Positions 32,061 to 41,068 are shown, counted from the first letter of the stretch. The stretch is 64,000 nucleotides of DNA from CATOSP01 sp034422355 (GCA_034422355.1 DAOUJS010000124.1:24390-88389); one strand, 5' to 3'. Notes: generated from the letters alone by a model not told the origin. Made by a program: numbers and translations.

Positions 32061-32383
32061 CGCAGGCCAGCGGAGTGGGGAATTATAACCCTAATTACTC
32101 ACGGCCTTGTCAGTCCTTCTTCTGTACCGCCTAAAACGTCGAGTTGGCACCATTGGTGGTGTCGTATCAATCCACCAAGAATGAACGCCACGGAAATTAC
32201 CAACCATCTCACCATCTAAACTGAAGCCGAGGTGGGATGTGCATCTGCCGTAAGGCGTGAATCATGCCGGGAATCGCGTAAGAGCAACTCGGCCCTTGAT
32301 TGCGGCACCGTCCGGCAACGCCGTCTCACCTCGTCCTTCCGGCCGGCCGGGAAGTTGCCGGCCCGTTCCTGTGCCGTCGCCTG

Positions 32384-33109
32384 CTAGGTGATGGGCCGCT
32401 CCATGAACACGGTCACGCCCATCTCCCGGTAATGGTCTCGCTGGTCCGGGCCCCCGTTGCGGAAGCTGATCTTCACGTCCGTCCCTTCCAGTTGCTTGAG
32501 AACGTGGCGGACGCAGTCGTCGGTGGTGCGGTAGGGAAACTCCGGGTGGGCCTCCAGGTCGAAGCTCAGGTCGGCGGGTCCCCAGGTCAGGCAGTCCACG
32601 CCGGGCTTGGCCAGCTTCCGGGCGTTGATGACGCCAGTCACGGTCTCCATTTGCAGACACAGCACCCCGTTGTTGTTCCACCATTCAGCGTACTCCAGCC
32701 GGTCGTCCCGGCCCCGGACGCCGTGGCGGGCCGCGCCGCCCCAACTGCGCTTGCCCTGCTGCGGATAGTAGAACGCCTCCAGCGCCTCGTCCACGATTGC
32801 CTCGTCCTCAACAAGCGGCACCTCGATGGCCGCAGGTCCCAGGTCCAGGATGTTGCCGATCAGGTAGGCATGGCGGGTGTTCTTGATGCGGAACTGGACC
32901 GGCATCTCCAGGTCTTCCGCCATGACGCACAGGGCCGCCAACTTCTCCTCGTTGTATGGGCTGTGCTGGCTGTCCACGGTCAGGAAGTCGTAGGTGTCCT
33001 TGCTCAGGATTTCCTCCAACTGGGAGCGGGTCGAGTCCAGGGGCACGGAGACGCCGATGACGGTCTCGCCCGCCTTGATGCGCTGCTTGAGAGTGCCGAT
33101 TCCTGGCAT
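32384..33109 (-). CDS. HpcH/HpaI-family aldolase/citrate lyase-type enzyme
   Basis: The family performs metal-dependent pyruvate aldol cleavage, as in HpaI. The 241-residue protein starts at 33109 after AAGGAGG. The order is standard: RIKAGETVIGVSVPLDS, DFLTVDSQHSPYNEE, then VLCLQMETVTGVINARKL (metal-binding Glu region) and GPADLSFDLEAHPEF. The catalytic arginine-bearing loop in typical members ('.R.p') is replaced by RIKNTRHAYLIGNILDLGP. Monocistronic by appearance; tRNA-Trp is just upstream. Confidence 0.9.
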   Translation of the reverse strand: MPGIGTLKQRIKAGETVIGVSVPLDSTRSQLEEILSKDTYDFLTVDSQHSPYNEEKLAALCVMAEDLEMPVQFRIKNTRHAYLIGNILDLGPAAIEVPLVEDEAIVDEALEAFYYPQQGKRSWGGAARHGVRGRDDRLEYAEWWNNNGVLCLQMETVTGVINARKLAKPGVDCLTWGPADLSFDLEAHPEFPYRTTDDCVRHVLKQLEGTDVKISFRNGGPDQRDHYREMGVTVFMERPIT

Positions 33110-33273
33110 GGGTTTCCTCCTTATCGGATAGTTAGGGATCGTATACAGTGGGAACCGGAACACAGACCACCGGAGACGATGAGTGGAGTGGACAGGCGGT
33201 CCAGGATGGATGTGGGCTGAGGAGTCAAGCCATTCCCCCAAGCTATGAGGGAGTAGTTTCCGGGGCATTTGGC

Positions 33274-33347
33274 AGGAGCGGCAGGATTCGAACCCGCGAC
33301 CACTGGTTTTGGAGACCAGCGCTCTGGCCAGACTGAGCTACGCTCCT
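33274..33347 (-). tRNA. tRNA-Trp (anticodon CCA)
   Basis: Minus strand: acceptor arms AGGAGCG / CGCTCCT pair over 7 bp; anticodon stem CTGGT / ACCAG encloses loop CTCCAAA with anticodon CCA; the T arm reads GCGGGTTCGAATCCTGC. No CCA is encoded. The nearby decayed integrase-like and primase-like fragments (31.3-31.8 kb) make it a possible old attachment site. Confidence 0.96.
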
Positions 33348-33538
33348 GCACTGGGTAGGGCTGTACACCAATACAATGCACAACCTTGACGCTTCGTATT
33401 TTAGAACAATCGGGACGGTTTGAAAAGGCCCCGCCTCGGGCGGCTCATCGTGCTGGCGGTGGTTTCCCAAGGGCTGCGAGACGGCGGGCTGTCATACGGC
33501 TCTCCTTCTGCCTATAATCGGGGCATGGAGACGGCAGC

Positions 33539-34177
33539 ATGATGGCGCTCAGAATCGCGCTGGCGGCGGCGGTATGCGGGGTCTGGTTCCTGATGGATAC
33601 GGGACAGGCTTCCGCGTGCAGCTGCATCGAACCCGGCTCTCCCCTGGAGGAGTTGGACCGGGCCGCGTTGGTCTTCACCGCAACCGTGATTTCAGTGCGG
33701 GAGGACACGCCGTTTATGGGGATAGATGCCCTCCCCGCTAACGGTCCAACGACTGTGGAGTTCGAGGTCCATGTAGTGTGGAAAGGGGAATTGCCCCCCA
33801 CTACCTCGCTCACTACCGCGAGGTATGAAGCAGGCTGCGGATTCACCTTCCTGGAAGGGTCGAGGTACATTGTTTACTCCCGGGATGGCGAGACTGTAAG
33901 CCTGTGCAGCCGGACGCGGCTTCTTCAGGAAGCTAAAGCGGACCGTGAAACTGATGTGGATCTTGTGGAACTTAGAAAGCTAGACAGCAGCGCATGGGGG
34001 CCACCGAGCGGACCTGGCCCTTATGTATCGACCCAAGCAACACCCACGCAGGAAGCGCCGACAAGCACGGGCGGCGGATGCGGTGTTGCGTCCTATACCG
34101 GTCACGCAACCGGAGATTTGATGCTATCGGTACTACTCGTGGGCCTGATTTCAGTTGGACGGAGAAAACGGGTTTAG
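33539..34177 (+). CDS. Secreted Cys-rich protein with NTR/TIMP-like start and C-terminal sorting-type tail
   Basis: The 212-residue protein has a signal peptide (MMALRIALAAAVCGVWFL...) with probable cleavage before CSCIEPGSP, a Cys-x-Cys mature end reminiscent of tissue-inhibitor-of-metalloproteinase/netrin-like proteins. A beta-rich body (LVFTATVISVRED, VEFEVHVVWKG) with Cys-rich turns follows. The tail has a Thr/Pro spacer, GGGCG, a hydrophobic helix and RRKRV: the tripartite shape of MYXO-CTERM or similar sorting signals. GGAG lies 8 nt before the start; a 5-codon upstream frame (ATG at 33524) overlaps it. Confidence 0.7.
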   Translation: MMALRIALAAAVCGVWFLMDTGQASACSCIEPGSPLEELDRAALVFTATVISVREDTPFMGIDALPANGPTTVEFEVHVVWKGELPPTTSLTTARYEAGCGFTFLEGSRYIVYSRDGETVSLCSRTRLLQEAKADRETDVDLVELRKLDSSAWGPPSGPGPYVSTQATPTQEAPTSTGGGCGVASYTGHATGDLMLSVLLVGLISVGRRKRV

Positions 34178-34250
34178 ATACCGCATCAAGTCCATTCCTA
34201 CACAAGTCTCACACTTTCTGAGAAGAGGGATTCATCCGGAGGTTGGCATA

Positions 34251-35435
34251 ATGGCAAGCAACGTACTGAGTTACCGTTACAACCCGCTGCACCAGGACAT
34301 CATCTGCTCGGAGACGGCCATCGATGAACTGCCTAGGACGGTGGACGGCATGGGATGCCGCCGGGCCATGATCACCTGCGGCCCGACCATTCTACAGGCG
34401 TGCAACGTGGTGCCCCGGGTGCAGGAAGCCTTGGGGCATCGTTACGTCGGAACCTATTCCGGTGTGCTGCCCCATTCCCCGGTTGAGGCCGTGGAGGCCG
34501 GGGTGGAAATGGCCCGGGAAGCGCAGCCCGACGTGTTCATCAGCGTTGGCGGCGGCAGCACCCACGACACCACCAAGGCGATGGCGACTCTGCTGGCCGA
34601 GGGCGGGGACATACGTGACTACGCGATAATCTTCGAGCCTCCGGACCGCATAACTGTGCCGCCCACGCCGTCGCCCAAGCTGCCAATACTCAGCGTGCCC
34701 ACCACAATGGGCTGCGCCGAGTTCAGCCGCGGCGGTGGAGGCGTCACCGACCACAAGTTGGGCCGCAAACTCAGCATCGCCGGCGATGGCGTGACCCACC
34801 GCACGGTCATCATCGACGGGCAGGCATTGGCCACGACGCCGCTACGGATTCTGGTGTCCACGGCCATCGGCCAACTGCGCATCGCCATCGAGACGGTCTA
34901 CTCCACGGGCCACAACCCCATCGGCGACGGGATGGCCCTTCATGCCATCCGGCTGCTGTTCGAGAACCTGCCCCGCTGCAAGGACGGGGACATCGACACC
35001 CTGTTGAACACCAAGACGGCCTGCGCGATGGCGTCTCTGGGGTCCTTCGGGGGCTTGGGTCTGAACACGGCTACCTGCCACCACGTGGGCGGGCTGTACG
35101 GCGTCCCCCACGGCGAGGCCAACGCCATCCTGCTGCCTCACACGATGCGCTACAACCTGGACGCCTGCGCTGACCGTCAACGCCTGATCGCGGAGGCCGT
35201 AGGCGTGGCGACGAGGGGCATGACGGATGAGGACGCGGGGCTGGCGGCCGCAGATGCTGTGGATGCTCTATGCCGGGAGCTTGACCTGCCCCGGACGCTG
35301 CGGGAGGTTGACGTTCCTGAGGAGGGACTGGAGTACATCGCCACGGCGACACTCCACGACCGGAGCCTGAGCACCAATCCCAAGCCCGTCACCGACGCGG
35401 GTCCAATAATGGAGGTGCTGCGGGCGGCTTACTGA
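34251..35435 (+). CDS. Iron-containing alcohol dehydrogenase (maleylacetate reductase-like)
   Basis: A 394-residue group III dehydrogenase. GGGSTHDTTKAMA is the NAD(P)-binding motif, PILSVPTTMGCAEFSRGG follows, and HHVGGLYGVPHGEANAILLPHTMRYNLD contains metal-ligand histidines of the family. The start at 34251 has GGAGG 8 nt upstream; a longer frame to 34155 overlaps the preceding gene and is not supported. It might reduce maleylacetate or oxidise an alcohol; no ring-cleavage gene is adjacent. Confidence 0.92.
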   Translation: MASNVLSYRYNPLHQDIICSETAIDELPRTVDGMGCRRAMITCGPTILQACNVVPRVQEALGHRYVGTYSGVLPHSPVEAVEAGVEMAREAQPDVFISVGGGSTHDTTKAMATLLAEGGDIRDYAIIFEPPDRITVPPTPSPKLPILSVPTTMGCAEFSRGGGGVTDHKLGRKLSIAGDGVTHRTVIIDGQALATTPLRILVSTAIGQLRIAIETVYSTGHNPIGDGMALHAIRLLFENLPRCKDGDIDTLLNTKTACAMASLGSFGGLGLNTATCHHVGGLYGVPHGEANAILLPHTMRYNLDACADRQRLIAEAVGVATRGMTDEDAGLAAADAVDALCRELDLPRTLREVDVPEEGLEYIATATLHDRSLSTNPKPVTDAGPIMEVLRAAY

Positions 35436-35483
35436 GGGGTACTGTCCCGAAACGGCACCGGCCGGAGCATCCCCGGTCACGCG

Positions 35484-36167
35484 CTATTCGTCCTCTTCCA
35501 CCTCGATGTACATGACTCCTGCGGCTTCGGCGCGCGCCAGGTCGCGGGGGTCGATGCTGTAACCTGCAACCACGGCTACTATTTCCTCATCGATTAAAAT
35601 ACCCAGGATATCGGCGGACTCCCTGGCGCGTACGATGTCACTCTCGCCCACTCTGTTGGATACTTCAGCAACTATCCACACGACGGTCCTTTCGCTCCGC
35701 CTCTGGGCGCGTATGATGAAATCCGTCTTGTCGATCCTTGTCTTGTTCTCTCTGCTGATGCGCCCATCAAGCACCGCATCGTCGATCAGGTCGATGAACT
35801 CCTCCCCTGGGTGTTGCATGGGGCTTTGAATCAACCTGGGCCGTCTGAGTTGCAGCGGGTGGTAAATTTCGCTGCTGAGCCGCCTCTGGAGAGTGTTCTT
35901 CAGGATAATGCCCTTGATGGTTCCCACGTCGTTCTTCAGTCCGCTTACATCCTCTTTAAGCTCCCCTACGTCCTCCTTGAGTTGGTCGACGTCCACCTTC
36001 AGTTCCGCGATGTCTCTTTAGATGGCGTCGAGGCGGGCGGGCATACCCAGGAATTCGTTGGTGAGGAGGGCGCGCAGAAGCAACTGCTGAGCTTCAGGGT
36101 TGGCCTGAAGCTCAGCGATGATGCGAGCTACCAATGACTGCGGGTCAAGCTGTGGTTTGGTTGCCAT
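35484..36167 (-). pseudogene. Coiled-coil plus PD-(D/E)xK-like protein, broken by one in-frame stop
   Basis: From ATG 36167 the frame reads MATKPQLDPQSLVARIIAEL, passes LLTNEFLGMPARLDAI and meets TAA at 36018-36020. It then continues in the same frame (RDIAELKVDVDQLKEDV...) through a heptad coiled coil to a nuclease-fold tail: TDFIIRAQRRSERTVVWIVAEVSNRV...YIEVEEDE. One base change (for instance GAA to TAA) explains the stop. The family has Asp...Glu-x-(Ser) in place of ExK. A shortened product from an internal start in the coiled coil may still be made. Confidence 0.7.
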
Positions 36168-36222
36168 GTTCCTATTGTACCATCAGCACCGCCGAAACCA
36201 GCTATACACGCGGACTGATGGG

Positions 36223-37173
36223 TCAGTCCTCGAAGAAACGGCGGGGATTGTCCACCATGATAGCCTGGACATCGGCGTCGGTTGCGCCCAGTTCCAGCAA
36301 CCGGGGCAGGACGTTACGGGTGATGAACAGGTATCCGTCGGGGTTGAACTGCTCCCGCTCCCAGCGCAACTCCTCGGAAGGCTGTACTGCCGGTGTGGAG
36401 TGGTCGTGGGACAGCATCAGCCGGTGCGCCCAGCCCGCGTCGATCAACTGCTTGACGACGGCAGTGCGCACGTCCCAGGTCGGAGTCTCGGGCGTCCTTC
36501 CGCCGGGGTAACGGTCCAGGCCCAACCACACCCCTTCTTCAAGCAGTCCGGTCAGATAGCCAACGTCGGTGTCGTCGTTGCTGTGGCCCACGTACACCCG
36601 GTTGAGGTCAACGCCTTCCTCCTTGAGAATGCGCACTTGCTGCTCACCAACGCGGTCCGGTGACCAAGTATGGGTGCTGATGCGCGTTCCTGTGGCGTTG
36701 CAGGCCCGCGCCGCGGCCCGGAGCACGGTCTCCTCGTTGGGAGTCACGCCGCCCCGGTCGCTGGCAACCTTGATGATCCCGGCCTTGACCCCGGAGTCCT
36801 CAATCCCTTCCTCGATTTCCTTGATGAAAAGCTCGGCCACCCGGTCAACCGGCGCGCCCCAGAAGATGCGCGGCACGGCCAGGTGGTTCCCGGTGCAGGG
36901 GATGACGTGGATCCCGGTGCGCTGGCTGACCTCGACCATCATCGAAACATCCCGGCCCAGGTCGAAGGTGGTAACGTCAATGATGGTCCGCACGCCGCCC
37001 TCGTAAGCCTCGGCAAGGGCCGCGGTGGCGGAGTCGGCGATTTGCTGACGGTCCTGGAAACCGGGGTAGGTGGCCGCGGCCCCTGCGGCTCCCAGGGTGA
37101 CGTGCTCATGGCTGAGTGTAAACCCCAGGTCGGCGGTATCCACCGGCCCCAATACTGTGTTGACCTGCGACAT
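36223..37173 (-). CDS. Phosphotriesterase-family metal hydrolase (PTE/lactonase-like)
   Basis: The 316-residue amidohydrolase-fold protein has FTLSHEHV (first metal-binding histidine pair), DVTTFDLGRD, GIIKVASDRGGVTPNEE with the bridging lysine position, TRISTHTW, VYVGHSND and LMLSHDHS: the full set of ligand residues for a binuclear metal site. Such proteins are often lactonases. The start at 37173 follows AGGAGGG. It is 13 bp downstream of the DUF488 gene, so it may be the last gene of that leftward unit, though a functional link is doubtful. Confidence 0.92.
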   Translation of the reverse strand: MSQVNTVLGPVDTADLGFTLSHEHVTLGAAGAAATYPGFQDRQQIADSATAALAEAYEGGVRTIIDVTTFDLGRDVSMMVEVSQRTGIHVIPCTGNHLAVPRIFWGAPVDRVAELFIKEIEEGIEDSGVKAGIIKVASDRGGVTPNEETVLRAAARACNATGTRISTHTWSPDRVGEQQVRILKEEGVDLNRVYVGHSNDDTDVGYLTGLLEEGVWLGLDRYPGGRTPETPTWDVRTAVVKQLIDAGWAHRLMLSHDHSTPAVQPSEELRWEREQFNPDGYLFITRNVLPRLLELGATDADVQAIMVDNPRRFFED

Positions 37174-37186
37174 ATAGTCCCTCCTG

Positions 37187-37624
37187 TCAGCCCAGGTGGA
37201 CGATTTCGACATCGCCCCACTGCCGGTCCAGATATTCAGCCACCAGCCTACGATGGCATCGGTCTGGCTTGTCCTCGCTGCACAACAGACATCCGTTTGA
37301 AATCACTCTCTTTATGCCCTTCTTGCCAATCCGCCGCTCGTCCATTAGAGCGATAAACTGACGCTCGTAAGTTTCCCAATCGTGGTGGTCTTTCCGGTAA
37401 GCGTCCAACATCTCTCTGGTGGGCGCCAACTCCGGTAGATGAACGTATTTCATCCGGCAGATTTTTTCTAGGAAATACGCCAGGTCGTCTCTCTTGGCGA
37501 AACCAGACAATTGGGAGACATTGTTCAGGCGGACGTCCACCAAACGCCTTGCGCCCGACTCTTTCAGCAACTCAAAAAAGTCCGACGCCGACTTTTTCGT
37601 GAACCCTATGGTATAAACCCTCAA
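37187..37624 (-). CDS. DUF488-family protein (short form)
   Basis: I chose a TTG start at 37624 that overlaps the upstream stop as TTGA, with GGGAGA 7 nt before; this restores the family N-terminus (M)RVYTIGFTKKSASDFFELL. The 145-residue protein has VDVRLNNVSQLSGFAKRDDLAYFLE and LCSEDKPDRCHRRLVAEYL, the conserved C-x-H-R region of DUF488. The fold is Rossmann-like; its activity is not established. Second of a pair of DUF488 genes. Confidence 0.9.
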   Translation of the reverse strand: MRVYTIGFTKKSASDFFELLKESGARRLVDVRLNNVSQLSGFAKRDDLAYFLEKICRMKYVHLPELAPTREMLDAYRKDHHDWETYERQFIALMDERRIGKKGIKRVISNGCLLCSEDKPDRCHRRLVAEYLDRQWGDVEIVHLG

Positions 37625-38256
37625 AACGCATTCTCCCAATCATCCACGCCGACGGGCATCGGTTCTCCAACATAAGCCACTTTCTGCGATTGGCGGGCCA
37701 GGGCTTCATCAATGACGTCACTCCGTGAGCGAAACATATCTCCGTTGTGCGGCAACTTGAAAATGTCCATCAGCCTATCCATCGCATCCTCATGGCGCTC
37801 GATACCGCCGCTGGCCAGAATGTGTTCAACGTCAACCTCCCGCTCCACCAGCCCCCTGGCAACCAGCAGGGTGCGGTGACATTCCAACGGTTCCTTCTCC
37901 GTGCACATAAGAGCAAGGCGACTATCGTCAGCCCGGCGCATTATTTGCCTTATGCCATCGTCAAACGGATCCGTGTTTGCCAGCAAGTCATACCGGACCC
38001 GCCCGTTTGCATCATAGCACGCGCGGTCTGCCGGCCTGCCGCCGAGTTCTCCACCAAGGAACACATAGGATATGCCTATTTGTTCCAAAGCCTCTTCTAG
38101 AACATCACGATTGAAATGAGGCATATAACGGCTGTACGGCGAAGAGCGGACATCCACCACTTCATCCACCCGGTGCCGCAGCAGCAATTTGATAAAGTCC
38201 TCCAGTGAATGATTGGAGTGGCCAACGGTGAAGACCTGGTGCTGAATTGCGCTCAT
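37621..38256 (-). CDS. DUF488-family protein (long form)
   Basis: The 211-residue protein shows the DUF488 pattern: HQVFTVGHSNHSLEDFIKLL, VDVRSSPYSRYMPHFNRDVLEEAL, LGGELGGRP, and LMCTEKEPLECHRTLLVARGL, with the conserved CxxxxxxxCHR arrangement. It is longer than its neighbour by a C-terminal extension (residues 150-211). It follows the dual-OB gene by 15 bp and overlaps the next DUF488 start by 4 nt. Confidence 0.92.
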   Translation of the reverse strand: MSAIQHQVFTVGHSNHSLEDFIKLLLRHRVDEVVDVRSSPYSRYMPHFNRDVLEEALEQIGISYVFLGGELGGRPADRACYDANGRVRYDLLANTDPFDDGIRQIMRRADDSRLALMCTEKEPLECHRTLLVARGLVEREVDVEHILASGGIERHEDAMDRLMDIFKLPHNGDMFRSRSDVIDEALARQSQKVAYVGEPMPVGVDDWENAF

Positions 38257-38271
38257 AGTGGACTCCCGGAG

Positions 38272-38949
38272 CTAGGCTCTGATCAAGCCTGCAATGAGTT
38301 TGAAAGCATATCCATGAAAGGGTTCGCCGAGGCTGATGGTGAGGTACATTTCCCCAAACATATAATCACCGTATGCGAGTCCCGCGGCTCTCGCTTCAAA
38401 GTCTGGATCTGTGATACGCAAGGAATATACTTGGCCACTGTATTGGAAGTGCCCACGCAAGTTAGGCACCGCATTGGCGGACGGTCTAAAAGGTGAAGAT
38501 ACGCCTACTCTCAGCGAATCGACATTAATGAAACGTAAAGAATCTTGCAAGTAGGGAGTGACATACTGCGGAACACGGTCGGTAAGGCCATTCAGGGAGT
38601 TGGGCCACAGGGGTGAATCAGCATCGACTAATCTGGGTAAGTTGTTGCGGTCAAACTGCCCCACTTGAGACCAACGCATTCGGGGATTGAGCAGCCAGTT
38701 TTCCTTCTGGTGGTCCTTGGACCGGTGACGGATGACCGGTATGTCAATGACATCCAGGAGTTGAGGCTCTCCGCCGTTTCCATATTGACGTTCAAGTTGC
38801 GATACTTCTTCAGTCGGGCGGGCGCTCACTGGCCGGATCCACCTGCCGATTTGTCCATCATCCGAAATTTCTTTGCCAGCTATGCAGCGTCCCCCAGGTT
38901 TTCGTGAGTTAGCGAGGCAAACGATTCGCTTAACTGTAGAGGTTGACAC
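38272..38949 (-). CDS. Dual OB-domain-like protein of the DUF488 cassette
   Basis: The 225-residue protein begins with VKRIVCLANSRKPGGRCIAGKE and shows GRWIRPVSARPTEEVSQLE, LLDVIDIPV and QKENWLLNPRMRW, a combination I associate with the 'dual OB' family that often travels with DUF488 genes. The C-terminal half (SLRITDPDFEARA.. to MYLTISLGEPFHGYAFKLIAGLI) repeats the beta-barrel pattern. OB folds suggest nucleic-acid binding. It leads the leftward unit dual-OB, DUF488, DUF488. Confidence 0.72.
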   Translation of the reverse strand: MSTSTVKRIVCLANSRKPGGRCIAGKEISDDGQIGRWIRPVSARPTEEVSQLERQYGNGGEPQLLDVIDIPVIRHRSKDHQKENWLLNPRMRWSQVGQFDRNNLPRLVDADSPLWPNSLNGLTDRVPQYVTPYLQDSLRFINVDSLRVGVSSPFRPSANAVPNLRGHFQYSGQVYSLRITDPDFEARAAGLAYGDYMFGEMYLTISLGEPFHGYAFKLIAGLIRA

Positions 38950-38998
38950 GGAACACCCTTTATCGACAATTTGTTAGCGGATGCCATAATCAACCGGG

Positions 38999-39757
38999 TC
39001 AATTGAGCAACTCCAGCGCCGCCGCCAGGTATGCCGTGGACTCGGGGATAGACAGGCGGTCCTGGGCATCGCGCAGGCGTCCCTCGGCGTCGATACTTAC
39101 ATGGGACCAGCGGGGAAGGAGGGGCGACAACAGGGAGATCAGGTTCCCGGCATGGAGACCTCCGGCTACCACCAACCCCAGCGTCGGGGCCGCATCCGCC
39201 ACGGCGGACAGGTATGCGGCGGAGCGGGCCGCGTCCAGGGGAACGCCCATGCCCTCGGAGGCGTCTATCAGAGCGTCGGTGATTATGCCCTCGTAGGCGG
39301 CGCAGCGGCGGGCAATTTCCCCCGGCCGGCCTTCGGCCAACTCCATAGCCTCGCCGCCTACTTGCAGCACAATACGTTTCGGTTGGCAACGGTCCCGGTA
39401 CTCCCGGAGGGCCTGGGGGTCGGGCCATGTAGCCCCACGGGTGGCGTTTATCTGCAACCCGTGGCAGTTCTCGCCGCCGATGGCGGTCGCGTGGGTCAAT
39501 GCTTCCACCAGGTTGGTCCCGGCACGGGGGCGGTAATGTACCAGGTTGAGGCAGCGAGAGTCGCCGGAGAAGATACCGGCTATGGCATCCGGCGGCGGGC
39601 AGCGGCCGGGAGCGTCGCTGGACTGGCCGGAGAGGAGGGCATTGCTCAACAGGACGCCGCACATCAGCAGGCGGTCGGGAGCCGGCGGCAGGCCCTGGAC
39701 AACCTCGGATACCTCTGCCGCCGTGGTGAACCCGGTTATACCGATGTAAGGCGTCAT
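38999..39757 (-). CDS. TrpF-like (beta/alpha)8-barrel protein downstream of purA
   Basis: The 252-residue protein resembles phosphoribosylanthranilate isomerase in its opening (PYIGITGFTTAAEVSEVV where TrpF has 'KICG.t...dv..v') and in its closing phosphate-binding segment LGLVVAGGLHAGNLISLLSPLLP followed by HVSIDAEGRLRD ('aGGL...Nv......vDvsSGve'). A true trpF lies at 50861 in the trp operon, so this copy probably has another substrate. It follows purA by 21 bp on the same strand, hinting at a link to purine or phosphoribosyl chemistry. Confidence 0.6.
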   Translation of the reverse strand: MTPYIGITGFTTAAEVSEVVQGLPPAPDRLLMCGVLLSNALLSGQSSDAPGRCPPPDAIAGIFSGDSRCLNLVHYRPRAGTNLVEALTHATAIGGENCHGLQINATRGATWPDPQALREYRDRCQPKRIVLQVGGEAMELAEGRPGEIARRCAAYEGIITDALIDASEGMGVPLDAARSAAYLSAVADAAPTLGLVVAGGLHAGNLISLLSPLLPRWSHVSIDAEGRLRDAQDRLSIPESTAYLAAALELLN

Positions 39758-39778
39758 GGCCGCGGGGCTGCAATGCCC

Positions 39779-41068
39779 CTATACAATAACCGGCTCGACC
39801 AGGATGGTCTCGGCGCGGCTGGGGCCAGTGGAGATTATCTGCACCCTGCAGCCGACCAATTCCTCGATGCGCCTGACGTAAGCCAGGGCGTTGGCCGGAA
39901 GCTGTTTGGCGCTGGTGGCGCTGGCAGTGGGTTCGTCCCAGCCGGGCCACTCCTCGAATATAGGCTCGCACTGGGCCAGGACGTTGGTGTTGGAAGGGAA
40001 CCGGGCCTGCTCATGTCCGTCAACTTTGTAGCCCACGCAAACCTTGACCGACTTGAAACCGTCGAGTATGTCCAGGCGGGTCAGGACCAGGCCGGTGAAA
40101 CCGTTGACTTCCCGGCTGTACCGCCCGGCCACCGCGTCGAACCAGCCCACTCTTCGCGCCCGCCCGGTGGTGACGCCGAACTCCTGGGCCTTCTCCCGCA
40201 GGTCTTCGGCCATCTGTCCGTGCATCTCCGACGGCATGGGGCCCCCGCCGACCCTGGTAGAGTACGCCTTGAACACTCCCAGCACGCCCACAATGGACTG
40301 GGGACTCAACCCAATGCCGGTGCTGGCCCCGCCGATGCTGGGCGATGAGGAAGTCACGTAGGGATAGGAACCGTGGTCGATGTCCAGCAGCGTCCCTTGG
40401 GCACCTTCCAGCAGTATGTTCTTGCCCTGGTCGAGCATGTCCTGGACGAGCTGTTCCGTTGGCCTGACGTAAGGGGCCAACTGTTCCGCCCAGTCGGTAC
40501 ACTGTTGGAAGACAGAATCGAACTCCAGGGGTTCCTTCTCGTATATCTTGGTAATGACCTGGTTCTTGAACTCCAGAGTCTGCTCCAGGCGGGAAGCAAG
40601 GCTTCCTTCCAGGTCCAGCAGGTCCCCGACCCGGATGCCCAAGCGGCTGATCTTGTCGGTGTAGGCCGGGCCGACGCCCCTGCCCGTGGTGCCGATGGCC
40701 GCGGAACCCTTGGCTTCCTCCTCCAACTGGTCCAGGAGGATATGGTAGGGCATGATCAAGTGCGCCCGCTCGCTGACGTAGAACCGGCTGGTGTCGATGC
40801 CGCGGGAGTCAAGCTCGGACAACTCTCCCAGAAGTACGTCGGCGTCGATGACCACCCCGTTGCCGATGATGGCGCAGGCGTCGGGCCAGAACAGTCCCGA
40901 GGGCACCAGGTGAAGCTGGAACTTGCCCTTGTCGTTGACAACGGTATGCCCCGCGTTGGGCCCCCCGGCGAATCGGACGACCGCGGAAGTGCTGCCGGCA
41001 AGGTAGTCAATGACTTTCCCCTTGCCCTCATCTCCCCATTGGCCTCCGATTACCGCATAGGCCGGCAT
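39779..41068 (-). CDS. purA: Adenylosuccinate synthetase PurA
   Basis: PurA joins IMP and aspartate using GTP in AMP synthesis. The 429-residue protein has the N-terminal GTP-binding motif VIGGQWGDEGKGK with the catalytic Asp and Lys, FAGGPNAGHTVV, the GTTGRGVGPAYTDK loop and LLDIDHGSYPYVTSSSPSIGG: all near invariant. The product is complete. A TrpF-like gene follows; the upstream 414 bp is non-coding. Confidence 0.98.
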   Translation of the reverse strand: MPAYAVIGGQWGDEGKGKVIDYLAGSTSAVVRFAGGPNAGHTVVNDKGKFQLHLVPSGLFWPDACAIIGNGVVIDADVLLGELSELDSRGIDTSRFYVSERAHLIMPYHILLDQLEEEAKGSAAIGTTGRGVGPAYTDKISRLGIRVGDLLDLEGSLASRLEQTLEFKNQVITKIYEKEPLEFDSVFQQCTDWAEQLAPYVRPTEQLVQDMLDQGKNILLEGAQGTLLDIDHGSYPYVTSSSPSIGGASTGIGLSPQSIVGVLGVFKAYSTRVGGGPMPSEMHGQMAEDLREKAQEFGVTTGRARRVGWFDAVAGRYSREVNGFTGLVLTRLDILDGFKSVKVCVGYKVDGHEQARFPSNTNVLAQCEPIFEEWPGWDEPTASATSAKQLPANALAYVRRIEELVGCRVQIISTGPSRAETILVEPVIV

